DNA from: Cryomorpha sp963836915
GTDB lineage: Bacteria; Bacteroidota; Bacteroidia; Flavobacteriales_D; Cryomorphaceae
DNA length: 64,000 nucleotides
Assembly (NCBI GenBank): GCA_963836915.1
Contig: CAWILH010000002.1
Location: 3,844,001-3,908,000 of the forward strand
Direction: 5' to 3'
Shown here: one piece after another, positions 45,852 through 55,431 of the stretch
Layout of the letters: every line of letters starts with the position of its first letter
How positions within the stretch are numbered: position 1 is the first letter of the stretch
The notes under the pieces: model-generated
Database searches by the model: none
Told to the model about the DNA's origin: nothing
Seen by the model: the letters and a program-made list of their open reading frames with translations, nothing else
Made by a program: the position numbers and the translations under genes

Positions 45852-48800
45852 TTACTTAGCGATCATGAATTTCTCGATGATCGTTTCGTTGTCAGTAGTC
45901 AATCGATATATGTACACTCCGTTAGGAAGTGCAGCACCATCAAAGTTCAGGCGGTATTCCTGACCTTCCTGTGCCACCTGGTTGAACAGGGTGGTCACAT
46001 TACGGCCGTTCATATCGAAGACTGCCACGGTGGTACGTGTGGTCTGCGCAGTGGTGAACACTACGTTTGACACGCCCTGGGTCGGGTTCGGGTAAGAAGC
46101 AAGTACAGCAGTACCTGAATCGCCATTGGTACGTAGACCTTCCTGGTCTTCGTCGTCCCCTTCGCCATCTTCACAGTTGTACACGGCTATCACACCATCC
46201 ACATCATAGCCATCGAGGCTGGCAGTGGAAGCTGCATTGGTGATGCGCACCTGGGTAACGTATGCAAGGCCAGAAGTGCTGATGTCAACACCACCGTCAC
46301 GGCATATGGTCCCCACGTTCACGAAGGCACCGCCATCCTGCGACACCGCGATCACGGCACGCTCATCGCCTGCACCAGAACAAACATCACCAGAGAACGA
46401 AGTCTCGAAGATCAGGATGTCATCGCCAGGGCCATCGGTCACCTGACCGCTGAACCCAAGGGTAAGGCTTCCGCCAACACCGAGCGATACGAAGCCACCG
46501 GCCGCGTTGCCCTGGTCCGGGGCACCGAGTGCCACGTTGGGGTTGTTGCGGTCTGCAGCTATGGCAGCGCCATCGGTCTGCAGTCCCGGGCTGTATGCCA
46601 CAAGCTCGGAAGCGTAGCAAGAACCGGTCTCCACGAGCGGGGCAGGGCCACAACCGTTCAAGGTCATGATACCATCAAGGTCGTACCCGTCATCGGATAT
46701 GGATCCGATCGGTGTATTGTCCACCAACCGCACTGCGATGATAGACGTGAACCCCTGACCGGCAGCATCGATATCGAATGTGGCGTTCTCGTTGGTCTCT
46801 GCAGTACCTACAGAGAAGAAGTTCACACCGTCCTGCGATACGAACACTTCGGCCGACTCTGGGTAGGTGGCGAAGGTATTGTTACCAAAGGTGGTCTCAC
46901 GTACCAGGATGTCATCGCCAGGGCCATTGATGGCAGAGCCACCGGTGAAGCCGAGCGTGATCTGGCCACCGTAACCGAGGGACACGAAGTTGAACGTCAT
47001 GTCGCCCTGTGGGGCACCAACAGCCTGAAGCGGGTTGGTGCGCAATGGGTCAACAAGCGGAGTCCCATCTGCACGTGTTCCGGGGATGTACTCAAGGAGC
47101 TCATCACCTTCGGCGGCATAGCACGGTGCATTGTCCGGGATATTGTCGCCACAGCCGGCAGCAAGGTCACCGTCAAAAGACGTGAACGGCTCGCCGTCGA
47201 GCACAAGGTCGAAGGCCACGCCATTGGCTGTGCCGTCGGCATTGAGCCCTGTGAGCTGTCCCGCGTTCTTGGCAGAGTAGAGCAGGTTGCCGCTCTCCAT
47301 GATGGCAAGGCCTGTAACGACCGCAGAGACTGTCCCGATCTGGCCGGCCATTCCCGGGTTGATCTGGAAGAGCTTGCCACCGCTCGCACGTGAAGCAAGG
47401 TAGGCGATGCCCGAAGTGGAACTGAAGGCAAGGTCACCACCGCTCACTGCGGCAGAAGTGTAGAGCGAACTGGTACCGTCGGCATTCACCGAGCGCACCA
47501 TGTTGGAGTCATCGTCACCGAGCACCAGCTTGTCGTCTGCATTGAAGGCAGCGGCAGTCACTTTGGTGAGCGGCAGGTCGAGCGTGGTCTCGGCGCTCAT
47601 GGCACCGTCCACGACAGATACATCGAGTGTGGCAAAAGAACCGCCCACCGAGCGCACCACATAGAGAAGGCCTTCGCCCACGTTGAACGCGATGTGCGCT
47701 TCGTAGTCAAGGGTCTTGAGCAGTGAAAGGTTGGCATCGCCACCAGCGATGGTGACACTGTAGATGGAAGTAACGCTCTCTGCGCTCACATCGGCCATGT
47801 AGTATACGAAGTTGTTGCAGTCGGTCACCACCACGGGGGTACCTTCACAACCACAGTCATCGGTCACCACGTCATTCTCCGTGTCGGCATCGCCGTCGTC
47901 ACAGGGATCGCCAATGTTGGCTCCCAGTTCTTCACAGTCGAAGACCACGTTGCAGTTCTCGCGGACCACTTCGATAGAATTTGAAAGCTCGAAGCAACCG
48001 GTAAGGTCGGCAGCGTTCACATCATCGCCAGCGGCGAAAGAAGCGGCGGCGGCTGCAACATTGCTGTTGTCGGCTTCAAAGCTCAGGAACCAGATCAGGC
48101 AGTTGCCCGCACCGGCATCGTCAAAGTTGATACCTGCGACATCGGCGGCCGTGGCGGGAAGGCCAAGAAGGTTGCCATCGGCATCGGTCACCACCCAAGT
48201 GGCACCGTATCCTTCCGGGGCATCGGGAGCGGTAGCGAAAGCTACGGACACGTTGCTCGGATCGTTGTCATCCACACATACGCTTACAGAAGTTGAACCA
48301 TCTGCAAATTCGATTGCTCCGCCGTCGGCTTCGCATTCGAACACTGGTGTACCGATACATTCGCAATCTTCGGTCACGGTATCGTTTTCTGTAGAATCGT
48401 CATCGTCGTCACAAGCATCACCGATATTGGCTTCAAGCTCTTCGCAGTCGAATTCAGATCCGCAATTCTCGCGAACTACTTCAATGGAATTAGAAAGCTC
48501 GAAGCAACCGGTAAGGTCGGCAGCGTTCACATCATCGCCATTGGCGAAAGAAGCAGCCGCTGCAGCAACATTACTACTGTCGGCATCAAAGCTAAGGAAC
48601 CAGATCAGGCAATTACCCGCACCGGCATCGTCAAAGTTGATACCTGCGACATCAGCAGCCGTGGCTGGAAGACCAAGAAGGTTGCCATCGGCATCGGTCA
48701 CCACCCAAGTGGCACCGTATCCTTCCGGGGCATCGGGAGCGGTAGCGAAAGCTACGGACACGTTGCTCGGATCGTTGTCATCCACACATACGCTTACAGA

Positions 48801-50072
48801 GGTTGAACCATCTGCAAATTCGATTGCTCCACCATCGGCTTCGCATTCGAACACTGGTGTACCGATACATTCGCAATCTTCGGTCACGGTATCGTTTTCC
48901 GTAGAATCGTCATCGTCGTCACAAGCGTCACCAATATTTGCTTCAAGCTCTTCACAATCAAACTCAGATCCGCAATTCTCGCGAACTACTTCAATAGAAT
49001 TCGAGAGCTCGAAGCATCCTGTAAGATCAGATGCATTTACATCCAGTCCATCCAAGAAGTCTGCAGCTGCAGCACCTACGTTGCTGTTGTCAGCTTCGTA
49101 GCTTAGGAACCAAATTAGGCAGTTGCCTGCACCGGCATCGTCAAAGTTGATACCTGCAACATCTGCAGCCGTGGCTGGAAGGCCAAGAAGGTTGCCATCA
49201 GCATCGGTCACTACCCAAGTAGCACTGTATCCTTCCGGAGTCTCAGGAGCTGTTGAAAAAGCTACGGCAACATTGCTAGGATCATTATCATCCACACATA
49301 CGCTCACCGAAGTTGAACCATCGGCAAATTCGATTGCTCCGCCATCAGCTTCGCACTCGAAAACAACGGGAGTCCCTTCACATTCACAATCATCGGTAAC
49401 GATGTCATTTTCTGTGTCGTCGTCTCCGTCATCACACGCGTCACCTATGTTCAAACCCAAGTCTTCACAGTCTACGGGCTCTACGCCGGCGTCTATGTTC
49501 ACGGTGAAGTTAGGCGGAGGGTTACCATCGAGGTAGTTCCCACCGTTGAGCGAGATGCTCGACATATTGTTTCCCATCACCACATGGGCAATTTCGGTAA
49601 CCGTGTTCACTTCTATGGTTTCAAGAACGGTAAACGTCACTGCTGCAAAGTCGGTGTTGCCGCTTGGCGTAGTGAGGTTACCTGTTAGGTTGATCCATAG
49701 TTTGGTAAATGCAAACTGGCCGAGGTCGGCGTCTAAGCTATTGTCGATCGGGAAGTTGAACACTGTCCCTGACACATCGGTAACCGCTGTCTGATCGGTA
49801 GAGAGCAGGTTGGTGTCCCAGTTCATGGTTACGGTCACCCCTTGGTACTCAAGGTCGGTGTCGATGCCCACGGTGAGGGTAAAGGTATCACCGGGCTCGA
49901 AGGTACCGGAAGTGGTCTCAGGACCACCATCGACGGTATAGTAGAATGATGCGTCGTCTTGCGCTTGGAGCCCGGCAAAGCCGAACCCAAGCATAAGACA
50001 AGCAAGCAGCATCCCTTTCTTTAGGAGACCAAAGGCGTTCTTTGATCCTTCTGTTTGTTTGTTCATGTTCAT
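45852..50072 (-). CDS. Cohesin-like domain protein with T9SS type A sorting domain (unit 1)
   Basis: A 1406-residue exported protein. I use the ATG at 50072 because it gives a proper signal peptide (MNMNKQTEG to GLQAQ, residues 1-38); a longer frame from 50192 runs into the upstream gene. Residues about 39-195 look like a cohesin domain: FEPGDTFTLTVGIDT, YQGVTVTMNWDTNLLS, GQFAFTKLW and DFAAVTFTVLE match its nine-strand jelly-roll pattern. Next come three tandem copies (about 218-712) of a 170-residue 'ECEADGGAIEFADG' module separated by acidic linkers (CEELxANIGDxCDD). Then a propeller-like part (about 750), two 'FVSLG(Y/V)GG' domains and the sorting domain at 1322-1406. It lies 35 bases downstream of a dockerin-like protein gene. 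Proposed role: T9SS-attached receptor for that partner. Confidence 0.8.
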   Translation of the reverse strand: MNMNKQTEGSKNAFGLLKKGMLLACLMLGFGFAGLQAQDDASFYYTVDGGPETTSGTFEPGDTFTLTVGIDTDLEYQGVTVTMNWDTNLLSTDQTAVTDVSGTVFNFPIDNSLDADLGQFAFTKLWINLTGNLTTPSGNTDFAAVTFTVLETIEVNTVTEIAHVVMGNNMSSISLNGGNYLDGNPPPNFTVNIDAGVEPVDCEDLGLNIGDACDDGDDDTENDIVTDDCECEGTPVVFECEADGGAIEFADGSTSVSVCVDDNDPSNVAVAFSTAPETPEGYSATWVVTDADGNLLGLPATAADVAGINFDDAGAGNCLIWFLSYEADNSNVGAAAADFLDGLDVNASDLTGCFELSNSIEVVRENCGSEFDCEELEANIGDACDDDDDSTENDTVTEDCECIGTPVFECEADGGAIEFADGSTSVSVCVDDNDPSNVSVAFATAPDAPEGYGATWVVTDADGNLLGLPATAADVAGINFDDAGAGNCLIWFLSFDADSSNVAAAAASFANGDDVNAADLTGCFELSNSIEVVRENCGSEFDCEELEANIGDACDDDDDSTENDTVTEDCECIGTPVFECEADGGAIEFADGSTSVSVCVDDNDPSNVSVAFATAPDAPEGYGATWVVTDADGNLLGLPATAADVAGINFDDAGAGNCLIWFLSFEADNSNVAAAAASFAAGDDVNAADLTGCFELSNSIEVVRENCNVVFDCEELGANIGDPCDDGDADTENDVVTDDCGCEGTPVVVTDCNNFVYYMADVSAESVTSIYSVTIAGGDANLSLLKTLDYEAHIAFNVGEGLLYVVRSVGGSFATLDVSVVDGAMSAETTLDLPLTKVTAAAFNADDKLVLGDDDSNMVRSVNADGTSSLYTSAAVSGGDLAFSSTSGIAYLASRASGGKLFQINPGMAGQIGTVSAVVTGLAIMESGNLLYSAKNAGQLTGLNADGTANGVAFDLVLDGEPFTSFDGDLAAGCGDNIPDNAPCYAAEGDELLEYIPGTRADGTPLVDPLRTNPLQAVGAPQGDMTFNFVSLGYGGQITLGFTGGSAINGPGDDILVRETTFGNNTFATYPESAEVFVSQDGVNFFSVGTAETNENATFDIDAAGQGFTSIIAVRLVDNTPIGSISDDGYDLDGIMTLNGCGPAPLVETGSCYASELVAYSPGLQTDGAAIAADRNNPNVALGAPDQGNAAGGFVSLGVGGSLTLGFSGQVTDGPGDDILIFETSFSGDVCSGAGDERAVIAVSQDGGAFVNVGTICRDGGVDISTSGLAYVTQVRITNAASTASLDGYDVDGVIAVYNCEDGEGDDEDQEGLRTNGDSGTAVLASYPNPTQGVSNVVFTTAQTTRTTVAVFDMNGRNVTTLFNQVAQEGQEYRLNFDGAALPNGVYIYRLTTDNETIIEKFMIAK
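45931..48452 (-). repeat. Long near-identical repeat, copy B
   Basis: Matches copy A (31528-34049) over its whole length and copy C (55511-57921) from its left end to about 48342. With copy C the identity extends left to 45791 and so includes the terminator. Confidence 0.9.
47940..49460 (-). repeat. 510-bp tandem repeat, 3 copies, inside cohesin gene 1
   Basis: The stretch around 47971 (tcgatagaat) recurs at 48481 and 48991, spacing exactly 510 bp (170 codons). The left two copies are closer to each other than to the right one. The repeat encodes the 'ECEADGG' module plus its acidic linker. Confidence 0.85.
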
Positions 50073-50990
50073 TTTATTGGTTTTTGATTTGGTGATTGAA
50101 TTAAAGATTAATTGAGAGGCGCTACCGCACCTGAAAGGTTGAACGCACCGCTTACGATGGTAAGGTCTTGGATATTCACACCACCGCTGCAATTGAGGTC
50201 AGCATTGGCATTATAACCCGCATTCCCTTCTAGGGTGTTGTATGCACCCGATATGAATGTGAGGTCTTGGACGTTGATACCGTTTGAATTATTGGCATCC
50301 CCGTTCTGGACAGCACCCACTGCAAGGGCATTAACCCCGCCGGCGATCACCACATCCTGGAAACCTTTTGCAAGGTGACGGTCTACCTTCACGATCACAT
50401 CGTAGGTACCGGTCAAGAGGTCGGTGGCGGTAAAGTTGCCACTGGCATCGATCGTGGTGTTGTACTCGGCCACGAGCATCGCTGTGCCCGGCGTATAGAG
50501 TTTCACGTTCACGTTGCCACCATCGCAGGTACCGGTAAATCCGGTCACTGATCCAGCAAGGCTTACTTCGTCATCGAGTTCGCAGGTGAGCGAGAGTGAG
50601 AAGTTGCCATCGGAAGTTCCAAAACCATCGATCATAATATAGTAGGTCTCACCTTCCACAACATCAAAGTCACCACCTGTTGCAAAACCGGCAAAAGAAC
50701 AGCCAGACGCTCCATCTACATATCCAGAACCGCCATAACCAGAGTAGCACTCTAAGTCGTCGCAAGAACCGGTGAAAACATGGGAGTCGGTATCGAAATC
50801 GGTTCCTGCAAGACAGGTCTCAATGGTAACCGTTGCATTTGCTGTAGCATTGTAAACGAACCATACTGCTCCGGAGGCCGATGAGAAGTCACAAAAATCT
50901 TCGGTCAATGATGCCGTAACCGTACTGCCAGATAAAGTGTCTCCACAGAAGATCTCCGTTGCATTCTCGCATAGGTCATTTTCAGGAGTC
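49497..50990 (-). repeat. Near-identical junction block, copy 1
   Basis: About 1.5 kb covering the cohesin-like domain, the gene junction, and the dockerin end with the preceding PPC-like domain of the upstream gene. It matches 59798-61288 (offset about 10300) apart from scattered base changes and a 3-base deletion in the intergenic gap. Confidence 0.88.
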
Positions 50991-53900
50991 GCAATGCAAT
51001 CACAATCGTCGCTCAATATACCGGGATCACCGTCAACCGTAGTACATGCCGTACCCGGCTCGGCGCCACCAGCGGGCACTCCGTTACAATCAGGGTCACA
51101 GGCATCACCTGCCTGCGCCACGGTGGCTTGGAAGTTGGTAACTGATGCACAACCAGATGCTGGATCAAATACAATTCTCACGGTAATATTGGTTCCAAGT
51201 GGGGTACCAGGTATGTCGAGCACATCTGAGATGTCGGCAAAAGTGGTGGTATCACCAGCAACAATTGCCTCGTAGGTGAATGACTCGGACGAACCAAAAT
51301 CATTGATCGTCACGGTGGTCACATAAGTAGAGTCGGTACAATCTGGAACTGTTGAGACAAAGATGTCTGGGAATACGCAGTCGCAGAAATCACCATCTAC
51401 TTCTGTGATGGTAATTACAGAAAGACCATTAACACCAGCAACTTCAGAAAATGGATCTACTTGAAGATAGTAGGTCTCTCCTGGTTCAAGACAAAGTTCT
51501 AGACCCGCACTTAGGGTAGAACCACCCGGACATGGACCTAGATTGGTCGATCCTCTGTCATCGTTGGCTCCAATGAGCTCATAAGAACTGTAGTCATCGC
51601 AGTCTCCAACAGAATAGATGGCAAACTGATTGTCAAACGTAGTCAATGGGCTGCAACCATCAATTCGTGCGCGTCCAGAAGGTGGAGCTACGAATGTAAA
51701 CCAGATGGATGATGTTGCCAAAGCGTTATTGCACCAGGTAGAGTCGGTTTGACAACCACCATCTGGAGGGGTTACCTCACCATCATCTGCTGTTGCAAAG
51801 ATATTGCTGTACGGGATAGATGGTACACCGTCGTTCGTCAAAGCAATTGCGTCGCAAGGCTGATCATTATCAGGACCACAAACTTGCGGAGCCGCTACCG
51901 TAGCGGAACCACCACATACTTCTACATCTTGTCCCGTTACGGTAATATTGGCTGCACTCAGAGCAGGAATAGGCCCTAAGATAGCCGAATCACCAGGAGC
52001 GATAGCCGTAGCCTCGCCACCGTTAACCGATACATCGAAGAAATCATTGTCAGTTCCACCATCCAACACTACGTTGACAAAGTATGAACCCTGTTGAGAT
52101 AAACATTCCGTAATGGAATCTCCGGCAGCATTGGCCAAAGCAAAACCGGTAACTGTCGGCGAGCAGCTTGGGGCAACACATGTAAGGTTAAAACTAAAAT
52201 TCACAGCCCCACTGAAGCTTTCTCCAATGAGAACATAATAGTCTGTATTGGCTTCTGCGGTAAATTCTGTGGTAGACGCACCACCGAAGACGGTTCCACT
52301 AGTATTGGGAACACATACCAAGCCATCACAAGTACCCGTATAAACATATCTACGGTAGGCTGTGAAACCTTCACCCGTGATATTCAGGCTTACTTCGGTA
52401 AGTAAGTCGAAGTTCAAGGTGTACCATACGCCACCAGCGTCGGCTGCTGGAGTTCCAGAACCACAGAAATCGAAGCCTGCCGGATAATCCAAAGCACCAG
52501 AAGTAGAACCGCTATAAGTTGTTCCACAATTAACTGTGATAGCGTCATCACACGTGGCATTGTCGGGAGGACAAATGGTCGTCGAAATCGAGCTAGAGGC
52601 TGAACAGAATTCGTCGTCGAGACCGTTAGCGCTAAAAGTTACCGTGGCTCCTATTCCAAAAGGGCCATAATTACTTGATTCACCAGCAGCGAGCGTATCA
52701 ATTACCACGGCTGCGCCAGTACCAATAGAACGGCTTATTTCGTAGGTGTTATTTCCCGTTCCGCCAGTCACGCTAACATCTGCAAAAACCGATGGCTCCC
52801 CAAATGGGATACAATCAGTAATTTCTATTCCGTTGGCATCTACGGCTGTCGCCGTAATGTCAGGATTGGTACATAAGATTGGAGTGCACGTGGTACTCAG
52901 CGCAAAATTTCCAGTAGAAGTGCTGAAAGTACCCGAAACCATGATGTAGTAAGTAACTCCGGCTTCAGCGTTAAAATTGGCATCAGCGCCACCAGCAGCC
53001 CCACCTTGCACGGAGCAAGAACCGAATGCTGAAGCGTATCCATCGCCACCACCAAATCCATCGAAACAGTCTAGGTTTCCACATGAACCGGTAAAGACGC
53101 TGATGTCGGTATTATAGTTCGTACCAGTAACACAAGTTTCCAACTGAACATTAGAAAACTGCGCAAGATTTAAGGTATACCATACCCCTGTTCGCTGACC
53201 GTTTGAAAATCCACAGGAAGAATCCTGTAAAGCACCAATCGTAGTTCCAAATATGGTATCGTTGCAAGATAGTGCAATTGCATTCTCACAGAGATCATTG
53301 TCTGGGATGCAGAGCGCACCGTCAGCAGTAGCGTTGGCTCCGCAAAGGAAGTCTTCAATACCTACGGCTACTACTTGTACTATATTTCCGGGACTGTAAG
53401 GCCCGAAGTTCAAAGTTGATCCACCGGTTACGGTGTCTATCTGAACGTTGGTTCCAGAAGTAGCAGTCACTTCAAAATTAGTGTTTCCAGTCGCAGCGCC
53501 CACAGTGGCTTCTACACTAAATCCTTGACCGACATTCACGCAATCTAAAATTTCTGTTCCTGTGAGCGTATCTACTAAGGCCACACTCAATGATGGAAGC
53601 TCGCAGTTTTGCTCTGCGTAGGTCGGTATCAAGCACCACGATAATAAATTACCCGCATCGCCACCGGCATCATCCACGATATTCAATGTCCAGTCACCGT
53701 TCGGGCTTTGACCTATAAAACTGGCCAATTCACCACTAGGTGGAGCGAAGGTTCCAAGAAGAGTAGCTTCTGCTGGTCCTTGATTACAAGCAAAAGTATC
53801 GCCATCGTCGTCATAAACGACATTCATATTATTATTTCCACCGCATTGGTCAAATTGTAAAGGTACAATCAACCCATTCGGAGAAATCAACGAAATATCC

Positions 53901-54829
53901 AGATCACCCAAGAAAGTATGATCTATGGCAATACCAATATTTAAATCAGAAACGACCTGACCTGCAGGTACTCCAGAGACTGTGATAACACTATTCACAG
54001 GATCGAGCGTACTAGAAATACTGTCGTTCATCGCACCGTTTGTCAATCCAGTACATGCTATATCGGCAGGGAAGCAAGTTCCTTGTGAAAGCGTCACTTC
54101 AGAATTACATGGTTGGTCTAACCCAACCAAGATACTTACTGTGATCACTTCACCGAATGGAATATCTTCAATTACCAAGTTATTTTCCGAACCTTCATTG
54201 AAAATAGCGAGCAAACTTTGCTCGGTAAGGTTTACTTCGCTGTCTGGGTTATCGCTTTCGAACTGTAAGGCAATGCTCGCATTACCGTTGAAGCTGGTGT
54301 AGTCAGCCCGAATCTCATACGTTTCGTCAAAACAGTCAGTGGTGACGAAAAAATCGAAATCAGGACTTGTGCAAGACAATTCAGCAGCCGTAAAGGAGTA
54401 GGAAGATTCCAATTGAAACGTACATGCAGAACCCGTAGCGTCTCCGCTAGCAGAATTCGTAGGGTTCGTTCCAGTCTGTACTGAAACAGATCCACCAAGC
54501 AGAAGCTCCCAAGCGGTTATTCCAGTACCTACATTCCAGCCATCACCAAAGTCATCGTTGAAATTAATAGTGTACTCTGTGCCTACTGTTAGGCAAAAGT
54601 CGAACGTGCCGCCGGCATAAGCCCCGCAGACAGAATTGGCCACTGTGTCTCCACTTGCGGTTTCCAAAACCGTCCATTGGCGCTCGCCAAGGAAACTTCC
54701 AGCCGGGGTTACAAAAAGGGAATACTCTTGCTCACCGGCCGCACATTGTGCATGGGTCTGCAAACTCATTCCAAGTAAAAAGACTAGAGCGCTAAAGCAT
54801 CTAATCATCATTGTAAATGGTTTTTTCAT
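50108..54829 (-). CDS. Dockerin-like protein with P-domain and PPC-like repeats (unit 1)
   Basis: A 1573-residue exported protein. Signal peptide 1-28 (ends QTHAQ). An N-terminal DDFGDGWN-containing domain, then a proprotein-convertase P-domain at about 257-400 (DHTFLGDLDISLISPNG and GDWTLNIVDDAGGDAG). Four PPC-like domains follow at about 509, 757, 987 and 1286 (each beginning like NDLCENAIALSC and containing GVWYTL or similar), then a carboxypeptidase-regulatory-like domain at about 1419. The end (1510-1573) has two dockerin repeats: GDANNSNGINVQDLTFISGAY and ADLNCSGGVNIQDLTIVSGAF, with the D-x-N-x-S/G Ca loop and the DLT helix. There is no T9SS sorting domain. It is the first gene of the unit, 35 bases before the cohesin-like gene. 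Confidence 0.82.
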   Translation of the reverse strand: MKKPFTMMIRCFSALVFLLGMSLQTHAQCAAGEQEYSLFVTPAGSFLGERQWTVLETASGDTVANSVCGAYAGGTFDFCLTVGTEYTINFNDDFGDGWNVGTGITAWELLLGGSVSVQTGTNPTNSASGDATGSACTFQLESSYSFTAAELSCTSPDFDFFVTTDCFDETYEIRADYTSFNGNASIALQFESDNPDSEVNLTEQSLLAIFNEGSENNLVIEDIPFGEVITVSILVGLDQPCNSEVTLSQGTCFPADIACTGLTNGAMNDSISSTLDPVNSVITVSGVPAGQVVSDLNIGIAIDHTFLGDLDISLISPNGLIVPLQFDQCGGNNNMNVVYDDDGDTFACNQGPAEATLLGTFAPPSGELASFIGQSPNGDWTLNIVDDAGGDAGNLLSWCLIPTYAEQNCELPSLSVALVDTLTGTEILDCVNVGQGFSVEATVGAATGNTNFEVTATSGTNVQIDTVTGGSTLNFGPYSPGNIVQVVAVGIEDFLCGANATADGALCIPDNDLCENAIALSCNDTIFGTTIGALQDSSCGFSNGQRTGVWYTLNLAQFSNVQLETCVTGTNYNTDISVFTGSCGNLDCFDGFGGGDGYASAFGSCSVQGGAAGGADANFNAEAGVTYYIMVSGTFSTSTGNFALSTTCTPILCTNPDITATAVDANGIEITDCIPFGEPSVFADVSVTGGTGNNTYEISRSIGTGAAVVIDTLAAGESSNYGPFGIGATVTFSANGLDDEFCSASSSISTTICPPDNATCDDAITVNCGTTYSGSTSGALDYPAGFDFCGSGTPAADAGGVWYTLNFDLLTEVSLNITGEGFTAYRRYVYTGTCDGLVCVPNTSGTVFGGASTTEFTAEANTDYYVLIGESFSGAVNFSFNLTCVAPSCSPTVTGFALANAAGDSITECLSQQGSYFVNVVLDGGTDNDFFDVSVNGGEATAIAPGDSAILGPIPALSAANITVTGQDVEVCGGSATVAAPQVCGPDNDQPCDAIALTNDGVPSIPYSNIFATADDGEVTPPDGGCQTDSTWCNNALATSSIWFTFVAPPSGRARIDGCSPLTTFDNQFAIYSVGDCDDYSSYELIGANDDRGSTNLGPCPGGSTLSAGLELCLEPGETYYLQVDPFSEVAGVNGLSVITITEVDGDFCDCVFPDIFVSTVPDCTDSTYVTTVTINDFGSSESFTYEAIVAGDTTTFADISDVLDIPGTPLGTNITVRIVFDPASGCASVTNFQATVAQAGDACDPDCNGVPAGGAEPGTACTTVDGDPGILSDDCDCIATPENDLCENATEIFCGDTLSGSTVTASLTEDFCDFSSASGAVWFVYNATANATVTIETCLAGTDFDTDSHVFTGSCDDLECYSGYGGSGYVDGASGCSFAGFATGGDFDVVEGETYYIMIDGFGTSDGNFSLSLTCELDDEVSLAGSVTGFTGTCDGGNVNVKLYTPGTAMLVAEYNTTIDASGNFTATDLLTGTYDVIVKVDRHLAKGFQDVVIAGGVNALAVGAVQNGDANNSNGINVQDLTFISGAYNTLEGNAGYNANADLNCSGGVNIQDLTIVSGAFNLSGAVAPLN

Positions 54830-55372
54830 GTTTAAAATGATTTGATTAACAATTAGTAAGCTATTTTTTATTGGCCTGGTTTAAGCATCTTGGACCAATA
54901 ACGATCTCCAAATATAGAAATACTGGGGTCGAATTTAAAAGTTTCTTCGATAAATCCAATATATCTGCGACAAATATTTGCTTTTATTGTCCTTTTGACA
55001 GGTTAACCATCTAAGAGTCTTGAAGAACGAGTTCGAATTATTGTGCAACCAAAAAATGGCAGTATTGGTTTGCTAAGCCTTAAAACTTGCTATCAAAATT
55101 TGTAATGCTTGAAATAACCTGAAAACTGAGTACTATGATTTATCGGATTTAGAATGGCTCATTTAAAAAAAATTTCTCATCGTATGGATAGAACAGGGAT
55201 TAAAAAATACAGGATGTAGTATTACGATTTGAATTGTGGGGGTGCATCAAGATGATGCGGCGTCCATAGAAGTCAATCTGATGCTAAGGGCGGCTTGTCA
55301 ACAGTAAATTGTAAAATCTATGCTTTTAATATTACAGTGTTGTGGAGCTCTGAATTATGAATTTTTGATCAT
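54830..55372. other. Intergenic region between units 1 and 2
   Basis: About 540 AT-rich bases holding the promoter of unit 1. No gene was supported. The identity between units resumes only at 55371. Confidence 0.55.
54909..54916 (-). promoter_or_regulatory. -7 element upstream of dockerin/cohesin unit 1
   Basis: On the minus strand TATATTTG matches TAnnTTTG exactly, about 80 bases before the ATG at 54829. A -33 element was not clear. Confidence 0.35.
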
Positions 55373-55410
55373 AAAAAAAGCCCCGTCCCGAAATAAATCG
55401 GGACGGGGCT
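55373..55410 (-). terminator. Terminator of dockerin/cohesin unit 2
   Basis: The same hairpin and T-run as at 45793-45830. It lies 21 bases after the unit 2 stop and is part of the duplicated block. Confidence 0.82.
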
Positions 55411-55431
55411 TGAAAGGTATTAACTAAGTGA

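Noticed and set aside
47812..49536. Long plus-strand serine-rich frames over the cohesin genes
   Set aside because: Antisense shadows of the repeated acidic modules; the minus-strand products carry signal peptides, domains and sorting signals.
50072..50192. Start of the unit 1 cohesin gene at 50192 (and of unit 2 at 60490)
   Set aside because: The 40 extra residues overlap the end of the dockerin gene and spoil the signal peptide; the ATGs at 50072 and 60373 give clean signal peptides.
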